Notes under the pieces: generated by a model
Seen by the model: only the letters and a program-made list of their open reading frames with translations
Database searches by the model: none
What the model was told of the DNA's origin: nothing
Assembly: GCA_040255345.1 (NCBI GenBank)
Contig: JBDZUV010000003.1
Location: 1-51,021, forward strand
Source: JAFDWI01 sp040255345
GTDB lineage: Bacteria > Actinomycetota > Acidimicrobiia > Acidimicrobiales > Iamiaceae
DNA: 51,021 nt
Reading direction: 5' to 3'
Position numbers and translations under genes: made by a program
Part shown: piece after piece, positions 34,127 to 43,672 of the stretch
Position numbering within the stretch: the stretch's first letter is position 1
Layout of the letters: the number at the start of each line of letters is the position of its first letter

Positions 34127-34972
34127 ATGCCGCAGGTGATCGTGCCCGACGGCACGCGGATCCACTACCAGCGCTTCGGTCGCACCGACGGTGAACCGTT
34201 GCTGTTGATCCAGGGGCTCGGCGCCGACAGCGGCAGTTGGTTGCTGCAACGGTTCCCCTTCGGCGGCGACCACCGCTGCATCGCACCCGACAACCGGGGC
34301 GCGGGACGCAGCGACGTGCCCCCCGGCCCCTACGACCTCGAGGTGATGGCGGCCGATCTGTTGGCGGTGCTCGACGCCGAGGGCATCGATTCGACCCACG
34401 TCGTCGGCGTGTCGATGGGCGGCATCCTCGCCCAGATCCTCGCGGTGCGCCACCCCGAGCGGGTGCGGTCGCTGGTGCTGTCGTGCACGGCGTGTCACCA
34501 TCACCGCTGGCGCATCGAACTGCTCGAGGAGTGGGCCGAACTGGCCCGCACCAGGGGCATGGGCGGCTTCGTCGATCACGGCCTGCGGTGGATCGTGGGC
34601 AGCCGTTCGATGCGGCGATTCTGGCCGGCGATGCGGTTGTTCGGGCCGGTCGCCTTCGACATCTCCGCCGACGCGTTCGTGGCCCAGGTCGAGGCGATCC
34701 TGGCGACCGACGACACCTTGCGCGGCGAGTTGGTCGACATCGACGTGCCGACCTTGGTGATCGTGGGGTCTCAAGACGTGCTCACCCCGCTGGGAGATTC
34801 CGAGGAGTTGGCCGAGCTCATTCCGGGCGCCCGCCTGGCGGTGGTGCGGGGCGGCGCGCACGGGTTCATGGTCGAGAAGGCGGGCGCGTTCAACGCGACC
34901 ATCCTCGACTTTCTCGGCGAGGTCGCCGGCGCCGAGCAGCTCCCGCGCGGTCGGGTGGCTGCGGCGGTCTGA
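34127..34972 (+). CDS. Alpha/beta hydrolase
   Basis: A 281-residue cytoplasmic hydrolase. Seen: LLLIQGLGADSGSW (oxyanion region), DNRGAGRSD, the nucleophile elbow GVSMGG at about residue 93, IVGSQDVLTP with the acid, and GGAHGFMVE with the catalytic His. The catalytic triad looks intact. Family members include esterases and haloperoxidase-like enzymes; the substrate is unknown. ATG 34127 is 1 base after the preceding stop. The last 20 residues are not conserved. Confidence 0.88.
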   Translation: MPQVIVPDGTRIHYQRFGRTDGEPLLLIQGLGADSGSWLLQRFPFGGDHRCIAPDNRGAGRSDVPPGPYDLEVMAADLLAVLDAEGIDSTHVVGVSMGGILAQILAVRHPERVRSLVLSCTACHHHRWRIELLEEWAELARTRGMGGFVDHGLRWIVGSRSMRRFWPAMRLFGPVAFDISADAFVAQVEAILATDDTLRGELVDIDVPTLVIVGSQDVLTPLGDSEELAELIPGARLAVVRGGAHGFMVEKAGAFNATILDFLGEVAGAEQLPRGRVAAAV

Positions 34973-35345
34973 GCGACACGGCATCGGCCGGCGTACCCGC
35001 GGGCAGGGCCGTCCCGGGCGCACGCGGCGACGCGTACGCGCACCACTCGAGTCCGCGGCGCCGGTGAGTCTAGCCAACGGCCATCGCCTGGTGCCGCGTC
35101 TTGGAACGTTTGCGACGTTCACGGCGAATCAGAACGATCGCTCGCAAGGACGCAGGACGACGGCACAGCGGGCGTGTGTCGAGGGCGAGCATGCCGCGAG
35201 CGGGCGTTCTGACCGGCGTGGCCGACCCCAATGTCGCCCGACGCGGCACCAGGTCGAGAGGACCATTGTGGGACGCTGACCTGCCCGGATGTCTCGTTTA
35301 CCGACGTGACGTGGCAGACTGGGCGGAGTTACGAGGGGATCACCG
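34973..35345. other. Intergenic region before the second glycan cluster
   Basis: About 370 bases without a supported gene. It contains a small inverted repeat AACGT-ttgcg-ACGTT (35105-35119) and slightly lower GC content around 35090-35140. The last 15 bases hold GAGGGG as ribosome-binding site for the glycosyltransferase. No confident promoter was found; short open frames here show no recognisable product. Confidence 0.5.
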
Positions 35346-38300
35346 ATGAATCTCGACGTGGTGATCGTGGCGTACAACTCTGCGTCGCGACTACCAAGAG
35401 TCCTGGACCTGTTACCGGGCGACACGAATGTGATCGTGGTCGACAATGCGTCGGCCGATGGGTCGGCCGATGTCGCCGAGACGCACGGCGCAACGGTCGT
35501 ACATGGCCCGGTGAATGCCGGGTTCGCGGCGGGGTGCAACCGCGGTGCGGCCCTGGGCCATGCGAAGACGATCTTGTTCCTGAATCCCGACGCGTTGATC
35601 GAACCGGATGCCCTCGAGCGGCTCGTCGGGGTGTTCATCGACGATCCGCAGATCGGGGTCGCGTCGCCACGGCTCGTCTATGCCCACGGGCCCAAACAGC
35701 GGGTGCAGTGGCCCTACCCGAGCGCCGCCGGTGCATGGCGCGAGGCGCTCGGCCTGCACGCCCGGGTGGAGGAATCCGGCGAAGGCTTCGTGATCGGTGC
35801 CTGCCTCGCGGTGCGCCGCGAAGCGTTCGAGGCGGTCGGTGGGTTCGACGAACGGTTCTGGCTGTACGGCGAAGAGGCCGACCTGTGCCGTCGCATCGAG
35901 GACCTGGGGTGGACGGTCCGACGCATCCCCTCGGCCACCGCGACCCACGAGGGTGGCGCGTCCGGTGGTGAGGACCCTGCCGGGCACGCGGTCGTGTTCG
36001 AGCATTTCATCCGCGGCGGTGAACATTTCGTCGACAAACACGGTGGACGTGGTGCCCTGGCCTCGTACCGGGCGGCCAACCTCGTCGGCTCGCTCGGCCG
36101 GGGAGTGCTGGGCGTGGGCCGCCGCAGTGCCGAGCACCGTCGGCGCGCGGCGCGCCTGGCCCGGACGTCGCTGGCGACACCGACCCGAGTGGCGCTCGAC
36201 TCACCCGCGACGGCGGCCCCGGGCAGGGGCCTGGTCGTGTGTTCGCTCGAAGCGTGGGACGAGGTGTGGCGTCGCAACCAGTTCTTCGTGCGCGAGTTGC
36301 TCGCCGCCGACCCTGACTTGCGGGTGCTGTTCGTGGAGCCCGCCTACGACATCGTTCACGAACGTCGCCGCTCGTCGGGTCGGGAGCACGCTCGTGGACT
36401 CCGCCCGGTCGAGGCCGACGGCCGGATCGTGCGCTTCGAACCGGTCAAGTGGGTGCCGAGGAAATTCGGCAAGGTGGCCGACGACTGGCGTGACGCGCAG
36501 GTCCTCGACGCGGTCCGACAGCTCGGATTCGTCGAACCACGACTGTGGGTGAACGACCCGAGCTATGCGACACTCGCCGATCGGGTCGATTGGCCGGCGG
36601 TCTATGACATCACCGACGACTGGACCGAGGTCGCCGACGCCGCCGAGGCCGCCAAGGTCGAGGCGTGGGAGGCGAGGCTCTTCGAGCGCTGTCAAGCGGT
36701 GACGGTGTGCTCGCACGGGCTGTTGGATTCGCGCAAACCACTGCGCGGTGACCTGGAACTGATCCCCAATGCCGTGGACGTCGAGGCGATGCGGCGCCCA
36801 CGTCCGCGACCCGTTGACCTGCCGGCCGGTCCGACGGCGGTCTATGTGGGAACGCTGCACGCCGACCGGCTCGACATCGATCTGACCGTTCGACTCTCGC
36901 AGGGCTTGCCGGACGTGACGGTGGTGCTCGTGGGACCCGATGCGCTCGATGACCGGTCCCGCCGACAACTCGACGATGCAGGTGTGGTGCGCCTCGGCCC
37001 GAGGCGCTACGGCGACGTGCCTGCCTACCTGCACCATGCCGACGTGGTGGTCGTGCCGCATGTGGTGTCTCCGTTCACCGACAGCCTCGACCCGATCAAG
37101 CTGTACGAGTGCCTGGCGGTGGGCACCCCGACGGTCGCCACCCACGTGGCGGGTTTCCGTGACGCCGGCGATCCGATTCGCACGGCGCGACCGGCGCGTT
37201 TCGTCGATGCGGTGCGTGGCGTACTCGACGATCCACCCGGGCCGACACCACAGACCGTTCCGTCGTGGTCCGAGCGGGCGGCGGCGTTCGCCGAAGTACT
37301 CGACCTGGCGGCGCGCCAGGAGGCCCGGCAGCTGCTCCGGGTCGTGTACTTCGACCACTGTGCCCAACTCTCGGGTGGTGAGCTCGCGCTGGCGCGCCTG
37401 CTTCCCGCGCTCACCGACGTGGTGGAACCATTGGTGATTCTCGGTGAGCGCGGACCGCTCGAAGGCGTCCTCTCCGATCGGGACCTGCCCTGGGAGACCA
37501 TCGAACTCGATCCCGAACTGGCGCACACGAGCCGACACCGGGTCTCGGCCTTGCAGACCGGCCCACGAGCCATGGTCGCCACGGCGGTGGCGATCGGCGC
37601 GCTGACCCGTCGGCTGCGGCAATTGCGACCCGACCTGATGCACACGAATTCACTGAAGGCCGCGTTGATCGGCGGGGTCGCCGGGCGGTTGGCCGGGGTG
37701 CCCGTGGTCTGGCACATCCGTGACCGGATGGCCGACGACTACCTCCCGAACAGCGCGATCAGACTCGTGCGGACCGCAGCGTCGTTCCTGCCGACGTCGA
37801 TCATCGTGAACTCCGAGGCGACCCGCGCCGCGCTCGGCATCGAGGCCGCCGCGGTGGTGCCCAGCCCGGTCGACCTCGGCGCGTTCGCCGAGGCCCCGGT
37901 GGGTTCGCCGGAGGCGTCATCGGAACTGAAGTTCGTGATGGTCGGACGTCTTGCGCCGTGGAAGGGGCAGAGCGTGTTTGTCGATGCGTTCGCCAAGGCA
38001 TTCCCCGGCGGTGGCGCCCGAGCCGCGCTCGCCGGCGCCGCGTTGTTCGGTGAGGACGGTTACGAGCGGCAGATCGCGGACCAGGTCGAACGTCTGGGGA
38101 TCGCCGATCGGGTCGACTTCCTGGGGTTCGTCGACGACATTCCGGCACTGTTGGCCGACTATGACGTCCTGGTGCACGCATCGACCGTGCCCGAGCCGTT
38201 CGGCCAGGTCGTCGTCGAGGGTATGGCCGCGGGCCTGGCCGTGGCGGCAACCGACGTGGGCGGGCCCGCCGAGGTGATCACCGACGGCGTGGACGGTGTG

Positions 38301-38498
38301 TTGTTCCCGCCGAACGACGTCGATGCCCTGGCCGAGGTACTCGTCCGGCTGGCCGATGCTTCCGCGGAGCGGGCCCGACTCGGTGCGGAGGGTCGCAGAC
38401 GCGCCCAGGACTTCAGCCCGAGTCGGATCGGCCCGTCGGTTCTGGGCGTCTACGCGGTCGCCGCCCGTCGCAATCGTGCGCGGACGGCAACGAGTTGA
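35346..38498 (+). CDS. Three-domain glycosyltransferase (GT2-GT4-GT4)
   Basis: A 1050-residue protein with three glycosyltransferase units. Residues 1-270 are GT2, rhamnosyltransferase-like (VVIVAYNSASRL, VVDNASADGS, NPDALIEPD, GGFDERFWLYGEEADLC). Residues about 293-655 are a GT-B unit (VVCSLEAWDEVWRRNQFF, DITDDWTEVADA, IPNAVDV, SLDPIKLYECLAVGTPTVAT). Residues about 664-1045 are a second GT-B unit (YFDHCAQLSGGELALARLLP, VGRLAPWKGQ, VPEPFGQVVVEGMAAG). Each unit keeps its nucleotide-sugar site, so three linkages could be built by one polypeptide. ATG 35346 follows GAGGGG by 8 bases. Its stop overlaps the next start. Confidence 0.92.
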   Translation: MNLDVVIVAYNSASRLPRVLDLLPGDTNVIVVDNASADGSADVAETHGATVVHGPVNAGFAAGCNRGAALGHAKTILFLNPDALIEPDALERLVGVFIDDPQIGVASPRLVYAHGPKQRVQWPYPSAAGAWREALGLHARVEESGEGFVIGACLAVRREAFEAVGGFDERFWLYGEEADLCRRIEDLGWTVRRIPSATATHEGGASGGEDPAGHAVVFEHFIRGGEHFVDKHGGRGALASYRAANLVGSLGRGVLGVGRRSAEHRRRAARLARTSLATPTRVALDSPATAAPGRGLVVCSLEAWDEVWRRNQFFVRELLAADPDLRVLFVEPAYDIVHERRRSSGREHARGLRPVEADGRIVRFEPVKWVPRKFGKVADDWRDAQVLDAVRQLGFVEPRLWVNDPSYATLADRVDWPAVYDITDDWTEVADAAEAAKVEAWEARLFERCQAVTVCSHGLLDSRKPLRGDLELIPNAVDVEAMRRPRPRPVDLPAGPTAVYVGTLHADRLDIDLTVRLSQGLPDVTVVLVGPDALDDRSRRQLDDAGVVRLGPRRYGDVPAYLHHADVVVVPHVVSPFTDSLDPIKLYECLAVGTPTVATHVAGFRDAGDPIRTARPARFVDAVRGVLDDPPGPTPQTVPSWSERAAAFAEVLDLAARQEARQLLRVVYFDHCAQLSGGELALARLLPALTDVVEPLVILGERGPLEGVLSDRDLPWETIELDPELAHTSRHRVSALQTGPRAMVATAVAIGALTRRLRQLRPDLMHTNSLKAALIGGVAGRLAGVPVVWHIRDRMADDYLPNSAIRLVRTAASFLPTSIIVNSEATRAALGIEAAAVVPSPVDLGAFAEAPVGSPEASSELKFVMVGRLAPWKGQSVFVDAFAKAFPGGGARAALAGAALFGEDGYERQIADQVERLGIADRVDFLGFVDDIPALLADYDVLVHASTVPEPFGQVVVEGMAAGLAVAATDVGGPAEVITDGVDGVLFPPNDVDALAEVLVRLADASAERARLGAEGRRRAQDFSPSRIGPSVLGVYAVAARRNRARTATS

Positions 38499-39214
38499 CG
38501 GCAACGGGAAATCTGAGCGTCGAGGCCCAGGAACGCTACGGCTACATCCGACAGCTCCTGGTCGAGGACTTCCCGCCGCCGGCGCGTCTCGTGGAACTCG
38601 GTTCTGCACCCGGCGACCAGATCGTGCAGCTCGCCTCGCTCGGGTACGAGGCCACCTCTGTCGACATCGGTACATCGGCCGAGGGGTGGGGCGCGGGCCT
38701 GGAAGGTCGTATGGATCGGATGCTGGCCGGTGCCGGTGTGGCCGATGTGAAATGGGACCTCGAGGTTGCGCCCTATCCGCTTGAAGATGCCTCGTTCGAC
38801 GCGGTGGTCATGACCGAGGTGTTCGAGCACCTGCGGGAGTACCCGATCACGTCACTGAGGGAGGTCCACCGCATCCTGGCTCCCGGCGGCCGGCTGTATT
38901 TCACGACACCGAACGCCGCGTACGCGATGAACAGGTTGCACTTGATGCTGGGCCGGAATCCGGCGACACCGCTGGCCGACTGGGTCGGTGGCATCCCCCA
39001 CGCGCGCCACGCGCGTGAGTACACGTTCGCGGAGATCAGGCGATTGCTCGAGATGGTCGGGCTCGAACCGGTGCTGGTGGAGAGTCGTCACTTCCACCTG
39101 ACGAGCGGAAAGACGGCCACCATGGCACGCCTGGCGAAGCAGGGACTCGACCGGCTGGCCCGGTTGCGGCCCACGCTGGGTCCGTCGATCTTGGTCGTCG
39201 CCGAACGCGCCTAG
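38495..39214 (+). CDS. SAM-dependent class I methyltransferase
   Basis: A 239-residue Methyltransf_11-type protein. Seen: LVELGSAPGDQIVQLASLGY (SAM-binding glycine motif), SVDIG with the acidic residue, FDAVVMTEVFEHL, and LREVHRILAPGGRLYFTTPN. In a glycan locus it probably methylates a sugar or caps the chain (inference). The start is TTG 38495, overlapping the stop of the three-domain glycosyltransferase by 4 bases. It ends facing the WbsX-like gene, with a hairpin between them. Confidence 0.85.
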   Translation: MTATGNLSVEAQERYGYIRQLLVEDFPPPARLVELGSAPGDQIVQLASLGYEATSVDIGTSAEGWGAGLEGRMDRMLAGAGVADVKWDLEVAPYPLEDASFDAVVMTEVFEHLREYPITSLREVHRILAPGGRLYFTTPNAAYAMNRLHLMLGRNPATPLADWVGGIPHARHAREYTFAEIRRLLEMVGLEPVLVESRHFHLTSGKTATMARLAKQGLDRLARLRPTLGPSILVVAERA

Positions 39215-39223
39215 CCAGACCCG

Positions 39224-39243
39224 GGCCCGTGGCGCCGCGGGCC
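39224..39243. terminator. Bidirectional hairpin between convergent genes
   Basis: GGCCCG (39224-39229) and CGGGCC (39238-39243) form a 6-base GC stem with an 8-base loop that itself contains the palindrome GGCGCC. It lies in the 30 bases between the convergent methyltransferase and WbsX-like genes and could stop transcription from both sides. Confidence 0.4.
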
Positions 39244-39244
39244 G

Positions 39245-41107
39245 TCAGCGGCAGATGTAGATCGCTTCGTCTGCGTCGATGGCGTAGCGACGCAATGCCT
39301 CGCTCGACAGTGTCGCGGCGAAGTCGATCCGATCGACGGTCCAGCCGGCTTCGCGCAAGCGGTCCTCGTAGTCGCGACCGTACGAACGCACGTGATCGAC
39401 CTGGCCGAATGCCTTTTCACGCGCTGCAGGATCGGTGATCGACCGATCTTCATAGGTCTCGGCCCGGGTGGGGCTCATCGGCACTTGCAGATAGGCCCAA
39501 CCGCCCGGGGCGAGCACGCGCTTCATCTCCGCCATCGCGGCGCGATCGTCGGGAATGTGTTCGAGCACATGGCTGCACAGGATGATGTCGAAGCGGTCGT
39601 CGGGCAGGTCGATGGCGGTGAGGTCCATCTCGACCATGGCCTTCGACGGGTCGAGGTCTGCGCTGAGATAGTCGACGTCGGCCATTCCCTGTACCAGTGC
39701 GGCGACGGGGGCTTCGGGTGCGACGTGGAGCACTCGGTCACCGTCGCTCACCAGCGTCGGATTGGCATGGAGGTACAGCCAGAACAAGCGGTGACGCTCC
39801 AACGAGTTGCACTGCGGACACATGGTGTTGGGCCGCTGTGACTGCGGCGTCGAGCCCGATGGCCAGAACGTGGAGAACGTCTTGGTGCAACAGGGACATT
39901 CCTGGTTGTCACCGGCGTAGCGAAGTACCTGGATGCGCTTGCGCAGCCCGGTCGGCAGCGCGTCGCGGACGACCGAGCGGATCGTGCTCACGGCGCGGCC
40001 CGATCGCTGGCGGTCGGGCGCGGACGGGTTTTCGAGTTCATCGTGGATCACCTCGAGGTAGGCGGTGCCGAACCGTCGGTCGGGTTCGAGATGGTTGCCT
40101 TCGGCCCATTCGTTCCACGACTTGACGAACACGAATTGTTCGTCTGAGGAGAGGCCGCGGACCCGATCGATCGCATGGCGGACGTGTGGGCGGAACTTCT
40201 CGGGGCTGGAACCGTGCAGGATCACCGCTCGGTGGCCGCTACGCGGGGAGTTGTCCCAGCCCGGATAGATCGTGGTGTACGTGCGACCGAGACGCGGATC
40301 GTCAGGGACGGGCATCGGCTCGGGCCGGTAGCGGAAGACTTCGCCGGCGCCGAATCGCCGGGCGGCGCGCATCGCTTGGTGGCCGATGCCCGAGTCGTCC
40401 GCAGGGAACCGCATGTACAGCGATGCGTCGAATCCGTCTGCCACGGAGCCCGTATAGGCGAGACCGCGACCGAGCAGGTCGGACACCTCGGCGATCAGGT
40501 ACAAGCCGGGAAGTCCGGCGTCGGTGGCCATGGACTGCCAGCGGTCGACGAAGGCCGCAGCGTCGGGGAGTTGTTCGGGTCGGAAGACGTAGAACAGCGG
40601 TCGGCCGTGCACCGTGATGTAGCGGGGGTCGGTGAACATGGGCAGCAGCATCTCGAAGTGGGCGCGTTCGTCGTCGGGACCCGGGTAGCGCTGTTCCATG
40701 AGGACGCGGTCCTCTGCCCCGTGCCAGATGCCCGACCAGGTCTGGTTGGCCCAGCCGATCGCGAACGGAAAGTCCGGTTCCCCCAGGGTGACGATCTCGT
40801 TCACGGGGCGTTCGAGAAGCTGGCGCCCATCACCGAACCAGTAGTGCCAGTAGATGAAGCCGCCGATGCCGTGGTCACGAGCGAGTTCGGCCTGTGCCGC
40901 GCGAGCCTCGGGCAGGCGCAGGTCGTAGAAGCCCAGGTCCGCGGGCAGGTGAGGCTGATAGTGGCCGGGGAAGCGTGGCCTCGCCTTGGCCGTGTTCGTC
41001 CATTCGGTGAACCCCTTGCCCCACCAGGCGTCGTTCTCGGGGATGGGATGGAACTGGGGGAGATGGAACGCCAACACCCGTGGCGCCACGGCCTCGCTGG
41101 AACTCAC
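39245..41107 (-). CDS. WbsX-like (GH99-type) domain fused to a zinc-ribbon methyltransferase
   Basis: A 620-residue fusion. Residues 1-370 match the WbsX/GH99-like family of glycan loci: LAFHLPQFHPIPENDAWWG, GFTEWTNTAKARP, HYQPHLPADLGFYDL, FIYWHYWFGDGRQLL and FVKSWNEWAEGNHLEPD. Residues about 400-620 carry two Cys pairs (CPCC, CPQC) and a SAM methyltransferase (VLHVAPEAPVAAL, FDIILCSHVLEHIPDD, VLAPGGWAYLQVP). The first part may cleave or transfer mannose-type units and the second methylate; both are inference. The start is GTG 41107. It is the only minus-strand gene between 35.3 and 44.9 kb. Confidence 0.85.
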   Translation of the reverse strand: MSSSEAVAPRVLAFHLPQFHPIPENDAWWGKGFTEWTNTAKARPRFPGHYQPHLPADLGFYDLRLPEARAAQAELARDHGIGGFIYWHYWFGDGRQLLERPVNEIVTLGEPDFPFAIGWANQTWSGIWHGAEDRVLMEQRYPGPDDERAHFEMLLPMFTDPRYITVHGRPLFYVFRPEQLPDAAAFVDRWQSMATDAGLPGLYLIAEVSDLLGRGLAYTGSVADGFDASLYMRFPADDSGIGHQAMRAARRFGAGEVFRYRPEPMPVPDDPRLGRTYTTIYPGWDNSPRSGHRAVILHGSSPEKFRPHVRHAIDRVRGLSSDEQFVFVKSWNEWAEGNHLEPDRRFGTAYLEVIHDELENPSAPDRQRSGRAVSTIRSVVRDALPTGLRKRIQVLRYAGDNQECPCCTKTFSTFWPSGSTPQSQRPNTMCPQCNSLERHRLFWLYLHANPTLVSDGDRVLHVAPEAPVAALVQGMADVDYLSADLDPSKAMVEMDLTAIDLPDDRFDIILCSHVLEHIPDDRAAMAEMKRVLAPGGWAYLQVPMSPTRAETYEDRSITDPAAREKAFGQVDHVRSYGRDYEDRLREAGWTVDRIDFAATLSSEALRRYAIDADEAIYICR

Positions 41108-41431
41108 CAGATTCCGTACCGTTCGACGTCGGAGTCGCCGTTGTCGGCGACGGGCAGTGCGGCCGTCGAGCGGCGGTCACCGTCCCCGCGGTCGGAGTCG
41201 GCGGTCTCGGTCGGGTCGTCGGTGCAGTGCGTCACGGTGTCGGTCCTTCTGCTGAGCGACCGATTCTAGGGGCCGCTCACGGCGGCACGGGAGTCGGCCC
41301 CGTGCACCGCACCGGCGGGCGCCCGCCGGCCGGTGGGCCACGATCGGGTGGGCAACTACGCTGACGGCCGTGCCGGTGACCGTCGATCCTGGCCGTGGCT
41401 CCGGCGCGTCGCATCCGGGGGCGGCCCGAGT
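41108..41431. promoter_or_regulatory. Divergent intergenic region
   Basis: Some 320 bases between the minus-strand WbsX fusion and a plus-strand glycosyltransferase; promoters for both directions should be here. On the minus strand CCTAGAATCG (41261-41270) contains TAGAAT, a fair -10 element, but no matching -35 is visible. Nothing else is recognisable. Confidence 0.35.
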
Positions 41432-42481
41432 ATGAACAAAGCCGACCAGTCTGGTCCGCTGTTCAGCGTGGTGATGTGTGTGCGGGACGGTTCCGGCACG
41501 GTCGCGGACGCGCTGGAGTCGCTCGCGCGCCAGACGTTCGACTCGTTCGAAGTGATCGTCGTCGACGATGGCTCGACGGATGCAACGGCCGAGATCCTGG
41601 CTGCGTCGCCGGTCGTCACCACCGCACTCGCAGTGGACGGTGCGGGGATCGCGGTGGCCCGAAACAGCGCGCTCGGCGTCGCACGGGGCCGGTACGTCAC
41701 ATTTCTCGACCACGACGACCTCTACCATCCCTCACGGCTCGCGGGCATTGCCGACTGGCTCGGGGCTCACCGTCATCCACCGGCGGTGTACACGGGGCTC
41801 ACGGTGTTCGCCGAGGCACGCGAGGTGGTCTCCGGCGCGGGATGGGAGCGGCTGCCGGGTATCTGGCCCCGTCTGCGTATCACGCCCGACGCCGTGCTCG
41901 ACACGGTCCTGACCCTTCCCGAACCCGGGCCCGACGACAACGCGGTCCACCTCGATCTGAGCGACGACGGTCGACTGGTCGCTGCTGCGCCGGGGCCCGC
42001 GCTCGTCGTCGACCGGGAGCTGCTCGTGGCCGCCGGAGGTTCGCCGACGTCGTTCGAGCGTGCGTCGGACTACCTGATGATGCTGAACGTGTCGCGGCTC
42101 ACCCCCATCATGGAGATCGCGCAGCCGACCTACTTCTACCGGGTCCGACCCGACTCGGTCACCCGACGGGGTGGTGCACACTGGCCATACCTCGCAGCGG
42201 TGCTCGCCACCCGTCTCGGCGGCATGCGCATGGACATCACCCGTGCGACCGGACACGCCGGGCCATTGCCGCGGGACCTCGTCTTCGAGGACCTGTTGGT
42301 CGACGAGATCCGGCGCGGGCTCGGGCCTGGCGAATGGCCGATCCTGCTGCACACGCTGGCGGTCGTATACCCCCGTTGGCGCGAACGCCTGCCCCTCGTC
42401 CGTCGACTGATCCGTGACACGGTGCATGACCGGGCCCCCGGCGTCGGCCGCATGTTGGCACACCTGAAGAACGGGCGCTGA
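41432..42481 (+). CDS. Glycosyltransferase family 2
   Basis: A 349-residue GT-A enzyme. Seen: FSVVMCVRDGSGTVADALES, the nucleotide-binding VVDDGSTDATAEI, and LDHDDLYHPSR as the DxD region, followed by the acceptor part with a YFYRVRPDSVTRR segment. ATG 41432 starts just before the first strand; the open frame extends upstream to 41333 with shadow-like composition. After the stop a hairpin with one mismatch (42510-42528) separates it from the next glycosyltransferase. Sugar specificity is unknown. Confidence 0.88.
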   Translation: MNKADQSGPLFSVVMCVRDGSGTVADALESLARQTFDSFEVIVVDDGSTDATAEILAASPVVTTALAVDGAGIAVARNSALGVARGRYVTFLDHDDLYHPSRLAGIADWLGAHRHPPAVYTGLTVFAEAREVVSGAGWERLPGIWPRLRITPDAVLDTVLTLPEPGPDDNAVHLDLSDDGRLVAAAPGPALVVDRELLVAAGGSPTSFERASDYLMMLNVSRLTPIMEIAQPTYFYRVRPDSVTRRGGAHWPYLAAVLATRLGGMRMDITRATGHAGPLPRDLVFEDLLVDEIRRGLGPGEWPILLHTLAVVYPRWRERLPLVRRLIRDTVHDRAPGVGRMLAHLKNGR

Positions 42482-42571
42482 CGACATGGCCGGTCATCGA
42501 AGGGTCGGGCACCCCCGGTCCGGGAGTGTGGACGGATCACCATCGGCGATCGACAGCTCGGGCACCGAAAC

Positions 42572-43663
42572 GTGAGCGCGCTGGGACGATTGCGCTCCGA
42601 TCCGCGGGTGAGTCGGGTCTGGAACGCCGCGCTCTACTCGGCATTGCCGGTGCTGGGCTCCCCGCTCACCCGGGGGACGCGCGCACCCGGCCCGGCACGA
42701 GTGCTCGTCGACGTGTCCGATCGACCGCGCGCCGGCGCCTTCACCGCGCTCTCGGCACTCCTGGGCGCCCTGGTCGAGCGCGGGTTGAACGTGCGGCTGG
42801 TGACCCCTGAATCTCCACCGGCCGCCGGGTACGAGGTCGCGGCCGCCGTCGGGTCTCAGGACCTCATCGGTCACTACCGGTGGGCCGATGTGGTGCTCAC
42901 GCAACGGGCACGCACCAAGTCGGCGAGCCGCCTCGCGGCGTTCACCCACCGGCCGCTGATCTACCTGCTGCACGATCCGACCACCGACATCTGGGACGAA
43001 CTCCGTCGGCCGCCGGATCTGATGATCCCCGTCGCCGACCACATCCTCGCCGCGCACGGCAGCCCCCCCCACGGCATGGTCGTAAGGCCGCCGATCGATG
43101 CTGCGCCGTACCGAACCGAGCCTGGTTCGGCCGTCACGCTCGTCAACCTGTCGGAGTGGAAGGGCGCCGAGGTCTTCTACGCATTGGCCGAACGGATGCC
43201 TCAGACCCTCTTTCTGGGCGTGCGGGGATGGGGGGAGCAGATCGTGCCCGAGGTGCTGCCGGCCAATGTCGAGATCGTGGGCCCGACCGATGACATGCGG
43301 TTGGTCTACGGGCGAACCCGCGTGCTGCTCACCCCGTCGTGGAGTGAAGGCTTTCCACGCACCCCGTTGGAAGCGGCGGCCTCGGGGATCCCGGTGATCG
43401 CCCATCCGTGCGCCGGCCTGCGCGAAGCCTTGGGTGACGCGGGAATCTACGCCGACCGAGCCGACACCGACGCCTGGCGGATGGCCCTGGAGTCACTCGC
43501 CGATCCGACCACCTACACCGCGGCGCGGCGCCGTTCGGCGGCGCGCTTCGCGCAGGTCGCCCAGCAATCGGCACGAGAGGTCGCGGCACTCGCCGAGTGG
43601 ATCCACGCCGCGTCGGCGAGCACGCGCCCGGCGGCCGTTGGCGTGACCGAAGATGGAGCGTGA
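42572..43663 (+). CDS. Glycosyltransferase, GT-B fold (group 1 type)
   Basis: A 363-residue protein with two Rossmann-like halves. The N-terminal half contains VLVDVSDRPRAGAFTALSALL and PLIYLLHDPTTDIWDELRRPPD. The C-terminal half contains TLVNLSEWKGAEVFYALAERM, GPTDDMRLVYGRTRVLLTPSW, and EGFPRTPLEAAASGIPVIAH, which is the retaining GT4 motif with the conserved Glu. The start is GTG 42572. It is followed 9 bases later by the PP-loop gene, whose GGAG site overlaps the gap, so they are probably co-transcribed. Confidence 0.86.
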   Translation: MSALGRLRSDPRVSRVWNAALYSALPVLGSPLTRGTRAPGPARVLVDVSDRPRAGAFTALSALLGALVERGLNVRLVTPESPPAAGYEVAAAVGSQDLIGHYRWADVVLTQRARTKSASRLAAFTHRPLIYLLHDPTTDIWDELRRPPDLMIPVADHILAAHGSPPHGMVVRPPIDAAPYRTEPGSAVTLVNLSEWKGAEVFYALAERMPQTLFLGVRGWGEQIVPEVLPANVEIVGPTDDMRLVYGRTRVLLTPSWSEGFPRTPLEAAASGIPVIAHPCAGLREALGDAGIYADRADTDAWRMALESLADPTTYTAARRRSAARFAQVAQQSAREVAALAEWIHAASASTRPAAVGVTEDGA

Positions 43664-43672
43664 GGAGCGACG

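Noticed and set aside
34973..35345. Short open frames in the intergenic region
   Set aside because: Basic, low-complexity translations without ribosome-binding sites or recognisable domains.
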